A DNA stretch of 5,554 nt from Deltaproteobacteria bacterium (GTDB lineage Bacteria > Desulfobacterota > Desulfuromonadia > Desulfuromonadales > JAAYDE01): the NCBI GenBank assembly GCA_017417085.1, contig JAFPZV010000055.1, positions 1-5,554 of the forward strand, in the 5' to 3' direction. How positions within the stretch are numbered: position 1 is the stretch's first letter; each line of letters opens with the position of its first letter. Shown one piece after another: positions 1 to 5,554 of the stretch. The notes beneath the pieces were generated by a model. It worked only from the letters and a program-made list of their open reading frames with translations, was not told the DNA's origin and searched no databases. The translations under genes were made by a program, and so were the position numbers.

Positions 1-1
1 C

Positions 2-127
2 CTTGCCTATGATCCAAGGGCAACGTATTTGATTCTGTCCCTTGAGGATGAAAATCGTCCGGTGCTTAATGCCTTCCACATCGAAGGCAACATGGTAAGA
101 AAAGAGGAACTGGTACTGGTTGATTAA
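2..127 (+). CDS. C-terminal end of a probable M67/JAMM-family metallopeptidase (5' truncated)
   Basis: Only the last 41 codons and the TAA stop are inside the window; the start lies to the left. The visible peptide has the pattern Pro-x-Ala-x-Tyr-Leu-Ile-x-Ser-Leu, a short acidic turn, Pro-Val-Leu-x-Ala-Phe-x-Ile and a final Val/Glu-rich strand. This resembles the C-terminal strands of bacterial M67 (JAMM/Mov34) peptidases, which remove a C-terminal residue or adduct from ThiS/MoaD-like sulfur carrier proteins in cysteine or homocysteine synthesis. The metal-binding JAMM motif would be upstream, so activity cannot be judged here. The stop is 17 nt before the TusA-like gene on the same strand, so the two are probably co-transcribed. 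The family call rests on a short tail and on the sulfur context. It could be another small protein with a similar beta-strand end. Confidence 0.5.
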   Translation, partial: LAYDPRATYLILSLEDENRPVLNAFHIEGNMVRKEELVLVD

Positions 128-130
128 AGC

Positions 131-136
131 AGGAGG
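131..136 (+). promoter_or_regulatory. Ribosome binding site of the TusA-like gene
   Basis: A perfect AGGAGG lies 8 nt before the GTG at 145. It fixes this GTG as the start, since no ATG is nearby in that frame. Confidence 0.85.
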
Positions 137-144
137 GAAGAAAA

Positions 145-396
145 GTGCCTGAGGAAAAATATACGGTTGATGACACGATCGATATCACGGATGTCGTGTG
201 TCCTGTTACCTTCGTCAAGGCGAAAGCCGCGCTGGAGGAACTTGAGGAAGGGCAGGTGCTGCGAGTCCGTATGAACGATGGAGAGCCGGTACGGGATGTA
301 CCCCGCAGCATGAAGGAAGAGGGACATCAGGTCCTGAAGCTTTCCGCCAACGGTGATGGGACCTATGATCTGCTGGTACGGAAAATGGGAGATTGA
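145..396 (+). CDS. TusA-family sulfur carrier protein
   Basis: An 83-residue protein, the usual size for the TusA/SirA/YedF family of small cytoplasmic persulfide carriers. The GTG start is set by the AGGAGG at 131-136. The family core is clear: a beta-strand (Asp-Ile-Thr-Asp-Val-Val), the sulfur-carrying Cys19 followed by Pro20, then a helix Phe-Val-Lys-Ala-Lys-Ala-Ala-Leu-Glu-Glu-Leu, a Gly-Gln turn and a second strand with Arg-Val-Arg-Met-Asn-Asp-Gly-Glu-Pro. Cys19 should hold the persulfide. The usual CPxP motif reads Cys-Pro-Val-Thr here, as in a subgroup with CPxT that often stands beside sulfur-assimilation genes rather than tRNA-thiolation genes. The preceding gene may be an M67 peptidase acting on sulfur carriers, and sulfate-assimilation genes lie opposite, so a role in passing sulfur to cysteine or cofactor synthesis is likely. 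The recipient is unknown. The family call is firm; the specific function is inferred. Confidence 0.88.
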   Translation: MPEEKYTVDDTIDITDVVCPVTFVKAKAALEELEEGQVLRVRMNDGEPVRDVPRSMKEEGHQVLKLSANGDGTYDLLVRKMGD

Positions 397-426
397 GGCA
401 TTTTTAGCAGTTTAGAATGAGACCTG

Positions 427-1407
427 TCAGGCCCATGTTTCCCGGGGCAGAGTAAAGCCCAGCGCCCGGATGTTCGCCAGATCGTTAGCCAGCTCGTTGC
501 CGTTTGTGGTGAGGTAGTTGCCCACAATCGCGCCGTTGGCACCGGCGGTGAAACAGCGGTACTGATCTTTTCCCAGTTGCTGGCGGCCGCCGCACATGCG
601 CAAAACCGCCTTCGGATTGATCAGGCGGAACACAGCGATCGCGGTAAGCACCTCATCCAGGGCAAGTGGCTTTAGGTGTTCCAGCGGTGTACCGGGAATT
701 GGGGTGAGCACGTTGAAGGCGATGGACATGACGCCCAAATCCCGCAGCTCCAGGGCCAGATCAATGCGATCGGCGACACTCTCGCCCATGCCGATAATGC
801 CGCCGGAGCAAAGCGTCAGTCCGTGTGCGCGCGCCAGCCTGAGAGTGGTTGCCTTTTCCTCCCAGGTGTGGGTGGTGCAGACCTGGGGAAAGTAATTTTT
901 GCAGGCCTCCAGATTGCAGTGGTAACGTTTTAGCCCGGCCGCGACGAGACGACTAACGGTTGCTTCGTCCAGCAGTCCGGCCGAGGAGCAGAGATAGAGC
1001 CCCGTGCTTCTGGCTATTTCGGCGAAAAGCCGCTCCATGTCGGCCAGCGTTCGCTCGCTCAGTTTACGGCCGCTGGTGACCAGGCCGATACGTTCCACTC
1101 CGTGCGCGTCACAGTCCCGAGCCAGACGCAGAGCCTCCGCCTTGTCGATAAAGGCGTAATGAGGGGCTTCGGTGCAGTGCCGGGCCGACTGGGCGCAAAA
1201 ACGGCAGTCTTCCATACAATCGCCGCTTTTGGCGTTGATGATGGCGCAGGCATCGAAACGGTCACCCATGAAATGGCGGCGGATCTTGTCAGCCAGGCGG
1301 TAGAGGGCAGGTTTGTCCGGCCATTCGGTCAGCGCCAGAGCGGCGTCCCGGTCGATGCTTTCACCAGAAAACAGGCGTTCTTCAACGTCTTGCAACAGGG
1401 TTGTCAT
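427..1407 (-). CDS. bioB: Biotin synthase (radical SAM), anaerobe-type cysteine pattern
   Basis: Converts dethiobiotin to biotin by radical insertion of sulfur between C6 and C9; cytoplasmic. From the ATG at 1407 it has 326 residues, within the range of BioB (E. coli 346, B. subtilis about 335). I chose this start because a GGGA lies 9 nt upstream; a TTG at 1470 would add 21 residues with no visible Shine-Dalgarno. The radical SAM cluster motif is Cys64-x3-Cys68-x2-Cys71, followed by Ala-Gln-Ser. Auxiliary-cluster positions: Cys140 and Cys200 (in Leu-Cys-Ser-Gly-Gly-Ile-Ile-Gly-Met-Gly-Glu) match E. coli Cys128 and Cys188, and Arg270 matches Arg260. The Cys97 equivalent is Gly108, in the stretch Gly-Leu-Val-Thr-Ser-Gly-Arg. 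Extra cysteines at 164, 169 and 177 surround the usual Asn-Leu-Glu substrate motif. No other bio genes are visible. It lies 66 nt after larE and is last of the minus-strand series. I saw no BirA-type operator upstream. Confidence 0.95.
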   Translation of the reverse strand: MTTLLQDVEERLFSGESIDRDAALALTEWPDKPALYRLADKIRRHFMGDRFDACAIINAKSGDCMEDCRFCAQSARHCTEAPHYAFIDKAEALRLARDCDAHGVERIGLVTSGRKLSERTLADMERLFAEIARSTGLYLCSSAGLLDEATVSRLVAAGLKRYHCNLEACKNYFPQVCTTHTWEEKATTLRLARAHGLTLCSGGIIGMGESVADRIDLALELRDLGVMSIAFNVLTPIPGTPLEHLKPLALDEVLTAIAVFRLINPKAVLRMCGGRQQLGKDQYRCFTAGANGAIVGNYLTTNGNELANDLANIRALGFTLPRETWA

Positions 1408-1416
1408 GATTGATTT

Positions 1417-1421
1417 TCCCT
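1417..1421 (-). promoter_or_regulatory. Ribosome binding site of bioB
   Basis: AGGGA on the minus strand, with 9 nt between it and the ATG at 1407. It is moderate in strength but clearly better than anything before the alternative TTG start at 1470. Confidence 0.6.
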
Positions 1422-1463
1422 TTTTGATTGATGATGCTTTTGCCCGTGTTTTCCTTATGAGCT

Positions 1464-1477
1464 GCGTCAAGCGTCAA
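1464..1477. repeat. Tandem 7-bp repeat at the larE stop codon
   Basis: GCGTCAA occurs twice in direct succession on the + strand. On the minus strand it reads TTGACGCTTGACGC and includes the larE TGA (1476-1474). It could be a chance duplication. The TTGACG copies resemble a -35 box, but I see no convincing -10 at the proper distance. Confidence 0.5.
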
Positions 1478-2331
1478 CGTCCCGGAAATCCGGCAGGTGT
1501 TTCGCGCGATAGAGTCGCGTTCATACTGCCGGTCCGGTAGCCCTCCATATCCAAGGTGGTGAACAGAAAACCAATGCGTCGGAATTCTTTGCAGACAGCC
1601 TGACGTATCTTCTCCTCCGCCAGTTTTTCGATATCTTCCCGAGGCACCTCAATTCTTGCGAGATGACCGTGAATTCTGACTCGCACCTGCCGAAAACCAC
1701 TGTCCATGAGAAATTGTTCAGCGCGCTCGACGCAGCGCAATTTCTCTTCGGTAATTTCCTCGCCATAGGAGAAACGTGACGCCAGGCAGGCGGAGGCGGG
1801 CTTGTCCCAGATTGGCAGGCCCAGTGCTTTGGCAAGCAAGCGAATTTCCTCTTTGCCCAGTCCCGCCTCCTTGAGCGGACTTTTGACCGACAGTTCCGCC
1901 GCAGCCCTCAGGCCGGGCCGGTAATCGCCCGTGTCATCCCTGTTGGAGCCTTCCGCGATATGTTCAATGCTCTTTTTCCGGGCGATGCCCATCAGTGCCG
2001 TAAACAGGATCTTTTTGCAGAAATAACAGCGATCCGGGCTGTTGTGCCGGTAGCCCGCTTCCTTCAGCGGATTGACCGGGCAAATGACATGCCGGATGCC
2101 CCGGGTTGCGCAAAAGGTTCGCACAGACTCCACTTACCGGCTGGGCACCGAGGCATCTGCGCCAGTGACAGCCAGTACCTGGTCACCCAGAACCTCGTGG
2201 GCCACCGCAAGCAGGAGAGTGGAATCCACGCCGCCGGAACAGGCTACCACCAGACTATTCAGAGTTCTGATATATGCCTGAAGTTGATCAAATTTTCTTT
2301 TCAGTGCTGGAGACAATTCCGGCAAAAACAT
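1474..2331 (-). pseudogene. larE: LarE-type ATP-dependent sulfur transferase, interrupted by an in-frame TAA
   Basis: LarE adenylates a pyridinium carboxylate and inserts sulfur during synthesis of the nickel-pincer cofactor of lactate racemase; orphan LarE-like proteins are common in anaerobes. Read through the stop, the frame spans 285 residues, near the family's usual 270-290. The PP-loop ATP site Ser-Gly-Gly-Val-Asp-Ser is at residues 32-37. Cys102 and Cys105 (Arg-Cys-Tyr-Phe-Cys-Lys) and Cys182 (Ala-Cys-Leu-Ala-Ser-Arg-Phe) form the three-cysteine pattern reported to hold a [4Fe-4S] cluster in some LarE proteins, in place of the single sacrificial cysteine of the L. plantarum enzyme. Codon 66 is TAA (2136-2134). 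It separates 65 N-terminal residues carrying the ATP loop from 219 C-terminal residues carrying all three cysteines. The frame is unchanged on both sides and I see no second lesion. The GTG directly after the stop has no Shine-Dalgarno, so a reinitiated C-terminal half is unlikely. This is either a recent nonsense mutation, a sequencing error or readthrough. No larB or larC is visible. Confidence 0.82.
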
Positions 2332-2336
2332 TGATA

Positions 2337-2343
2337 CTCCTTT
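2337..2343 (-). promoter_or_regulatory. Ribosome binding site of larE
   Basis: AAAGGAG on the minus strand, 5 nt before the ATG at 2331. It supports that start and shows that the 5' end of the broken gene is still equipped for translation. Confidence 0.75.
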
Positions 2344-2416
2344 CCGTTGCCGTTTAGAGACGTCTGCCTTCGGGATGAATTTCCCATCTTTTCAAGTTTT
2401 TTGGGGAGGATTCACG

Positions 2417-3277
2417 TCAAGCCTGATATGCTTCCCGTACTTTCCTTGTGAAATCATCCCATCCCAGACGCTCCAGTACTTTGGCGAAACGTTCGCCGGG
2501 CTGGGCGTTTTGGGCGAAATATTCGATGGCGGTGTCCGCTATCCGCCACAATGTCTCCTCGTTTTCAACAAGAGGAAGAATCTCCCTGCCTTTCCGAATG
2601 GCATTTCCGAAAGTGCCGCCGAAGGAGACGAGGTAACCACTTTTTCCGTGCCAGGCTCCGGAAGGGCAGGCCATGACGCAACGGCCGCAGTGGTTGCATT
2701 TTTCCGTATCCAGCGCAATCTTGCCATTTTCCGTGGAGATCGCGTCACAGCGGCAGGCTTTTTCGCATACCCCGCAAAGAGTGCATTCATCCGCTGCCCA
2801 GGAGATGGCCATGCCACCCTTGACACCCAGATCGTTTTCCTCGGCCTTAAGACAGTTGTTTTGGCATCCGGTAACGCCGAACTTGAACTTATGGGGCAGT
2901 TTGCGCCCGAAGTAGCGGCGATCCAGCTCGGTGGCAATGGCCAGCGCATCAATGCAGCCGCTGGGGCAACATTGTCCGCTCTGACAGGCCGTTACCGTTC
3001 GAACGCGGGGCCCGCAGACGCTGGGAGACACTCCACCCGCGGCAAGGTCGTTTTTGATGTTTTCAATGTCTTCAAGCCGGATAAAGGGGATTTCCACCCC
3101 CTGACGTGAAGTGAGGTGGACGTAGTCCTTTCCGTATTTTTTTGCTGCGGCGGCGATGGTCTGAAGCTGCTCCACCGTCAGTGTACCGCCTACTACCCGC
3201 AGGCGGAGAGAAAAGGTGTTCTTCTGCTTCTGGCGCATAAAACCGCCGGCCTTGAGTGCCGCATAGTCCACAGCCAT
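2417..3277 (-). CDS. Siroheme sulfite reductase with fused 2x[4Fe-4S] ferredoxin domain
   Basis: A 286-residue cytoplasmic enzyme of the nitrite/sulfite reductase superfamily, probably reducing sulfite to sulfide. Residues about 15-80 form the ferredoxin-like half-domain (His-Leu-Thr-Ser-Arg-Gln-Gly-Val-Glu-Ile-Pro). The siroheme/[4Fe-4S] ligands are Cys98-x5-Cys104 and Cys138-x3-Cys142, the last within Gly-Cys-Gln-Asn-Asn-Cys. Inserted after them, residues about 160-210, is a bacterial-type ferredoxin module with two complete sets: Cys165/168/171/175 and Cys194/197/200/204, the second followed by Pro. AsrC, the siroheme subunit of anaerobic sulfite reductase, has the same domain order, but asrA and asrB are not nearby and this protein is shorter than Salmonella AsrC (about 337). 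It follows cysN by 14 nt, so it most likely serves sulfate assimilation with reduced ferredoxin as donor. An AAGGAG 8 nt upstream fixes the ATG. A nitrite reductase role cannot be ruled out from sequence, though the neighbours argue against it. Confidence 0.88.
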   Translation of the reverse strand: MAVDYAALKAGGFMRQKQKNTFSLRLRVVGGTLTVEQLQTIAAAAKKYGKDYVHLTSRQGVEIPFIRLEDIENIKNDLAAGGVSPSVCGPRVRTVTACQSGQCCPSGCIDALAIATELDRRYFGRKLPHKFKFGVTGCQNNCLKAEENDLGVKGGMAISWAADECTLCGVCEKACRCDAISTENGKIALDTEKCNHCGRCVMACPSGAWHGKSGYLVSFGGTFGNAIRKGREILPLVENEETLWRIADTAIEYFAQNAQPGERFAKVLERLGWDDFTRKVREAYQA

Positions 3278-3285
3278 GGAAATTT

Positions 3286-3291
3286 CTCCTT
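3286..3291 (-). promoter_or_regulatory. Ribosome binding site of the sulfite reductase gene
   Basis: AAGGAG on the minus strand with 8 nt to the ATG at 3277. It directly abuts the cysN stop codon, as expected for tightly packed operon genes. Confidence 0.8.
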
Positions 3292-4890
3292 CTAGTAGTA
3301 TGTATAATTTACGGTATTTTCGTACAGCAAACGATCCTTTTCCGGTCCACTTTTCCTAAGATCCAGAACGAATTCCGGTCGCCGTTCCTGCCGGATCCGC
3401 TTTTCCGTCGGAGTATCCAGAGACTCTCCAGGGATGACCGTGATGATCCCGGCCTGCTGCAGCAAATCCGTGGCGAACAGGAGACGCTCGCCACTTTCGC
3501 GCACCTGCATGGTGTGAAGTCCCTGAGAGAGCAGTTCCCGCTCGATTTCCTCGGCTTTGTAAACGTTGTCCGCGAGGATGAGAAAAGGTGTTTGCCCCAT
3601 ATACTTCGCCCGCGTTTCCGGGCCGATCTTTTCCGCGTTCTGTTCACCAGTATCAAAGACCGTTTCGATGATACCACAGGCGGCGGTAGCGTTGGTGATT
3701 CGATCAATCAGAATCAGCTCGCCCAGTGTCCGATGGCTGGAAAAGGTGTCCACTACAATGGGGGACGACAGCGAGATGGAGCACAGGGCAATTTCGTTCT
3801 TTTTCAAGCTTGTGGCATTTCGATGCTCACCGGTGTTTACATCCACAGTGTACCGGATGCCGTCAATTTTTCCCGGTATGAGCCGGGTGCCTACCTTGAT
3901 GAAGAGGGCACGGGAATGCATCAGCGCCTCGTCGTCCATCCAGAGCAGGGTGGCTTCGAAGTGGTTGGCCATATGCAAAACCGTTTCCTTGATGAGAACG
4001 CTGCCACGTGAGACGTCTACCTCCGTGTCCAGTTCGATGGTGACAGGCTGACCTTCTCCTGCTGCACTGACGGATTGATCGCCCACCAGTATGTTTTTTA
4101 CACCGGCCTTTGTGCCGCTGGGCAGAACGCTCAGCATATCTCCGATCCGGATTTCGCCGGTTTCGATTTGCCCCTGAAAGCCCCGAAAGGTATGATCCGG
4201 ACGGCATACCCGTTGGACGGGCATGTAAAATCCCTCTTCGTGGCCGGCGGGTTCCACTGCCACCGTTTCGAGCCAATTCAGCAAAGGTCCGCCCTGGTAC
4301 CAGTCCATGATAGCCGACGGTTTTGTCAAGTTCTCTCCTGTTGTAGCGGAGAGCGGGATGATTTTGACGCCCTGCAGGCCCAGTTCGTTTTCAAGTTCCT
4401 CTATTTGCGCCTGAATCTTTTCAAAAGGTTTGCGGTCATACTCTACCAGGTCCATTTTGTTCACAGCGAATACGAAAGCGCGGATGCCCATAAGTGCGCA
4501 GATGCGCGCATGACGGCGCGTCTGCACGAGTACGCCCTTTGTTGCATCTACCAGAATAACCGCCAGATCGGCGAAACTTGCGCCTACCGCCATATTGCGG
4601 GTGTATTCCTCATGTCCAGGCGTGTCTGCCACAATGAAGCTGCGTCGATCTGTCGTGAAATAACGGTAGGCCACATCGATGGTGATGCCCTGTTCGCGTT
4701 CCGCCATAAGCCCGTCCAGAAGCAGGGAGTAATCGATCTCTCCGCCCCGGGAGCCCACACGGCTGTCCAGTTCCAGGGCTCGCTCCTGGTCGGCATAGAG
4801 GAGCTTGGTGTCGTAAAGAATGTGTCCGATGAGTGTGGACTTACCGTCATCCACGCTGCCACAGGTAATGAATTTCAGAAGTCCGTTCAT
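3292..4890 (-). CDS. cysN: Sulfate adenylyltransferase GTPase subunit with degenerate APS-kinase-like tail
   Basis: The GTPase partner of CysD; GTP hydrolysis drives sulfate + ATP to APS. From the ATG at 4890 it has 532 residues. Signature motifs are all present: P-loop Gly-Ser-Val-Asp-Asp-Gly-Lys-Ser (11-18), Glu-Gln-Gly-Ile-Thr-Ile-Asp (66-72), Asp-Thr-Pro-Gly-His-Glu (89-94), Asn-Lys-Met-Asp (144-147) and Ser-Ala-Thr (181-183). EF-Tu-like beta-barrel domains follow (about 220-405). It is longer than stand-alone E. coli CysN (475) and shorter than CysN-CysC fusions (about 630). Residues about 427-532 follow the outline of an APS kinase, with an Ala-Lys-Tyr-Met-Gly-Gln-Thr-Pro lead-in and an Ala-x2-Leu-x3-Ala-Gly-Ile-Ile-x-Val-Ile segment, but the GxxGxGKS P-loop is gone. 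It starts at a TGATG overlap with cysD, so the two are translationally coupled. A frame extension up to 5052 lies inside cysD and is not part of the protein. Confidence 0.95.
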   Translation of the reverse strand: MNGLLKFITCGSVDDGKSTLIGHILYDTKLLYADQERALELDSRVGSRGGEIDYSLLLDGLMAEREQGITIDVAYRYFTTDRRSFIVADTPGHEEYTRNMAVGASFADLAVILVDATKGVLVQTRRHARICALMGIRAFVFAVNKMDLVEYDRKPFEKIQAQIEELENELGLQGVKIIPLSATTGENLTKPSAIMDWYQGGPLLNWLETVAVEPAGHEEGFYMPVQRVCRPDHTFRGFQGQIETGEIRIGDMLSVLPSGTKAGVKNILVGDQSVSAAGEGQPVTIELDTEVDVSRGSVLIKETVLHMANHFEATLLWMDDEALMHSRALFIKVGTRLIPGKIDGIRYTVDVNTGEHRNATSLKKNEIALCSISLSSPIVVDTFSSHRTLGELILIDRITNATAACGIIETVFDTGEQNAEKIGPETRAKYMGQTPFLILADNVYKAEEIERELLSQGLHTMQVRESGERLLFATDLLQQAGIITVIPGESLDTPTEKRIRQERRPEFVLDLRKSGPEKDRLLYENTVNYTYY

Positions 4891-5554
4891 CAGAAATATC
4901 CCTCCCGTTTGCGTTTTTCCATGCTGGCCGCGCCGCCGTCCCGATCTATGACACGGCTGGTGCGTTCGCTCGTGACAGCACTCAATGTTTCTCTGACAAT
5001 GGCATCCAGTGTATCCGCCGTCGATTCCACACCGCCAGTCAGCGGGTAACAACCCAGGGTGCGGAAACGCACGCTCAGATACTCCGGCCTCTCACCGGGT
5101 AAAAGCGGCAAACGATCATCGTCCACCATGATGATGTTGCCGTCCCGGCGAACAACGGGACGCTTTGCCGCGAAGTACAGCGGTACGATTTCTATGCTCT
5201 CACGCCGGATATACTGCCAGATATCCTTCTCCGTCCAATTGGAGATGGGAAACACCCGGATGCTTTCACCTTTTTTGATGCGGGTATTGTAGAGCTTCCA
5301 CATCTCCGGGCGCTGGTTTTTCGGATCCCAGGCCTGTTCGGTGTTGCGGAAAGAAAAAATGCGTTCCTTGGCGCGGGACTTTTCTTCGTCTCGTCGTCCA
5401 CCGCCGAAAGCCGCTGTGAAGCCGTACTTCGTGAGTGCCTGTTTGAGTGCCTGGGTCTTCATCACATCCGTGTAAACAGCGCCATGATCGAATGGGTTGA
5501 TGCCTTGCCGCACTCCCTCTTCGTTGGTGTAGACGAGCATGTCAAGGCCGTATC
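4890..5554 (-). CDS. cysD: Sulfate adenylyltransferase small subunit (5' end cut by the window)
   Basis: CysD is the catalytic ATP-PPi-loop subunit of ATP sulfurylase and makes APS from sulfate and ATP together with CysN. The last 220 residues are visible; the frame stays open to the window edge (Tyr-Gly-Leu-Asp before the Met at 5540), so that Met is internal. Compared with E. coli CysD (302 residues), about 80 N-terminal residues, including the SGGKDS loop, are outside. Conserved blocks match CysD closely: [53 protein letters not shown] and the terminal Arg-Glu-Gly-Tyr-Phe. It is the first visible gene of the minus-strand series; its promoter, or any genes before it, lie to the right of the window. 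A PAPS reductase is excluded by these CysD-specific blocks. Confidence 0.97.
   Translation of the reverse strand, partial: YGLDMLVYTNEEGVRQGINPFDHGAVYTDVMKTQALKQALTKYGFTAAFGGGRRDEEKSRAKERIFSFRNTEQAWDPKNQRPEMWKLYNTRIKKGESIRVFPISNWTEKDIWQYIRRESIEIVPLYFAAKRPVVRRDGNIIMVDDDRLPLLPGERPEYLSVRFRTLGCYPLTGGVESTADTLDAIVRETLSAVTSERTSRVIDRDGGAASMEKRKREGYF
4900..4906 (-). promoter_or_regulatory. Ribosome binding site of cysN, inside the cysD coding end
   Basis: GGGAGGG on the minus strand, 9 nt before the ATG at 4890 and inside the last codons of cysD. It decides the start of cysN over the longer upstream frame. Confidence 0.8.

Noticed and set aside
397..426. Possible bidirectional terminator between tusA and bioB
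   Set aside because: The 30 nt contain a short T-run but no inverted repeat long enough for a convincing hairpin.
1408..1470. N-terminal extension of BioB from a TTG at 1470
   Set aside because: There is no Shine-Dalgarno before the TTG, which lies just after the larE stop. The extra 21 residues are lysine-rich and not BioB-like, and the ATG at 1407 has a usable site.
1474..2133. Separate gene starting at the GTG right after the larE TAA
   Set aside because: There is no ribosome binding site, the frame continues larE exactly, and the product would lack the ATP-binding loop, so it is treated as the rest of a broken larE.
2332..2416. Promoter or terminator in the 85 nt gap between the sulfite reductase gene and larE
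   Set aside because: There is a TTGAAA on the minus strand but no -10-like hexamer 16-18 nt after it. The only inverted repeats are a 4-bp GGGA/TCCC stem and the 8-bp palindrome AGACGTCT, too weak to call.
2375..3109. 244-codon open frame on the + strand opposite the sulfite reductase
   Set aside because: It is fully antisense to a gene with all expected cysteine motifs and has no recognisable domain.
3256..4011. 251-codon open frame on the + strand opposite the 3' part of cysN
   Set aside because: Antisense shadow; a hydrophobic N-terminus briefly suggests a signal anchor, but it comes from the AT-rich cysN end and the intergenic gap read backwards.
4075..5049. 324-codon open frame on the + strand opposite cysN/cysD
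   Set aside because: It lies antisense to two strongly conserved genes, has no family resemblance, and shows the mixed composition expected of a reverse-frame shadow.
4891..5052. 54-residue N-terminal extension of CysN
   Set aside because: It lies in another frame of the cysD coding sequence, is unlike any CysN N-terminus, and the ATG at 4890 has GGGAGGG at good spacing.

Overview
The window looks like part of a sulfur-metabolism locus from an obligately anaerobic bacterium. The evidence is a low-molecular-weight siroheme sulfite reductase with a built-in two-cluster ferredoxin domain, a biotin synthase of the kind seen in anaerobes (missing one canonical auxiliary-cluster cysteine), a LarE-type sulfur transferase with the three-cysteine pattern, and strong AGGAGG-like ribosome binding sites. 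A clostridial or Negativicutes-type Firmicute is my best guess. This is inferred from gene content and protein style only, and a deltaproteobacterium-like anaerobe is not excluded. GC content looks like the low-to-mid 50s by eye.

Layout. On the + strand at the left edge are the last 41 codons of a protein resembling the C-terminus of M67/JAMM metallopeptidases (2-127), then a GTG-started TusA-family sulfur carrier (145-396). Facing them is a minus-strand series that fills the rest of the window. In transcription order it is cysD (cut by the right edge, 5554-4890), cysN (4890-3292, TGATG overlap with cysD), a sulfite reductase (3277-2417, 14 nt after cysN), larE (2331-1474, after an 85 nt gap, broken by an in-frame TAA) and bioB (1407-427). 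The two gene sets converge on a 30 nt gap at 397-426, where I see no convincing terminator.

How the genes fit together. CysD and CysN form ATP sulfurylase, which activates sulfate to APS. The sulfite reductase makes sulfide. The missing step, APS to sulfite, must be encoded elsewhere. CysN carries a C-terminal extension that looks like an APS-kinase domain without its P-loop, which fits direct APS reduction rather than a PAPS route. The TusA-like protein and the possible JAMM peptidase suggest sulfide or persulfide is handled on protein carriers. LarE and BioB are sulfur-inserting enzymes on the consuming side.

Main points of interest: (1) the in-frame TAA in larE at a position where relatives usually carry Glu; (2) BioB lacking the Cys97-equivalent ligand but carrying other cysteines nearby, as in the anaerobe-type BioB subgroup; (3) the degenerate APS-kinase-like tail on CysN; (4) the joint placement of sulfate assimilation, sulfur carriers and biotin sulfur insertion. 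I found no tRNA, rRNA, CRISPR array, mobile element or clear riboswitch.
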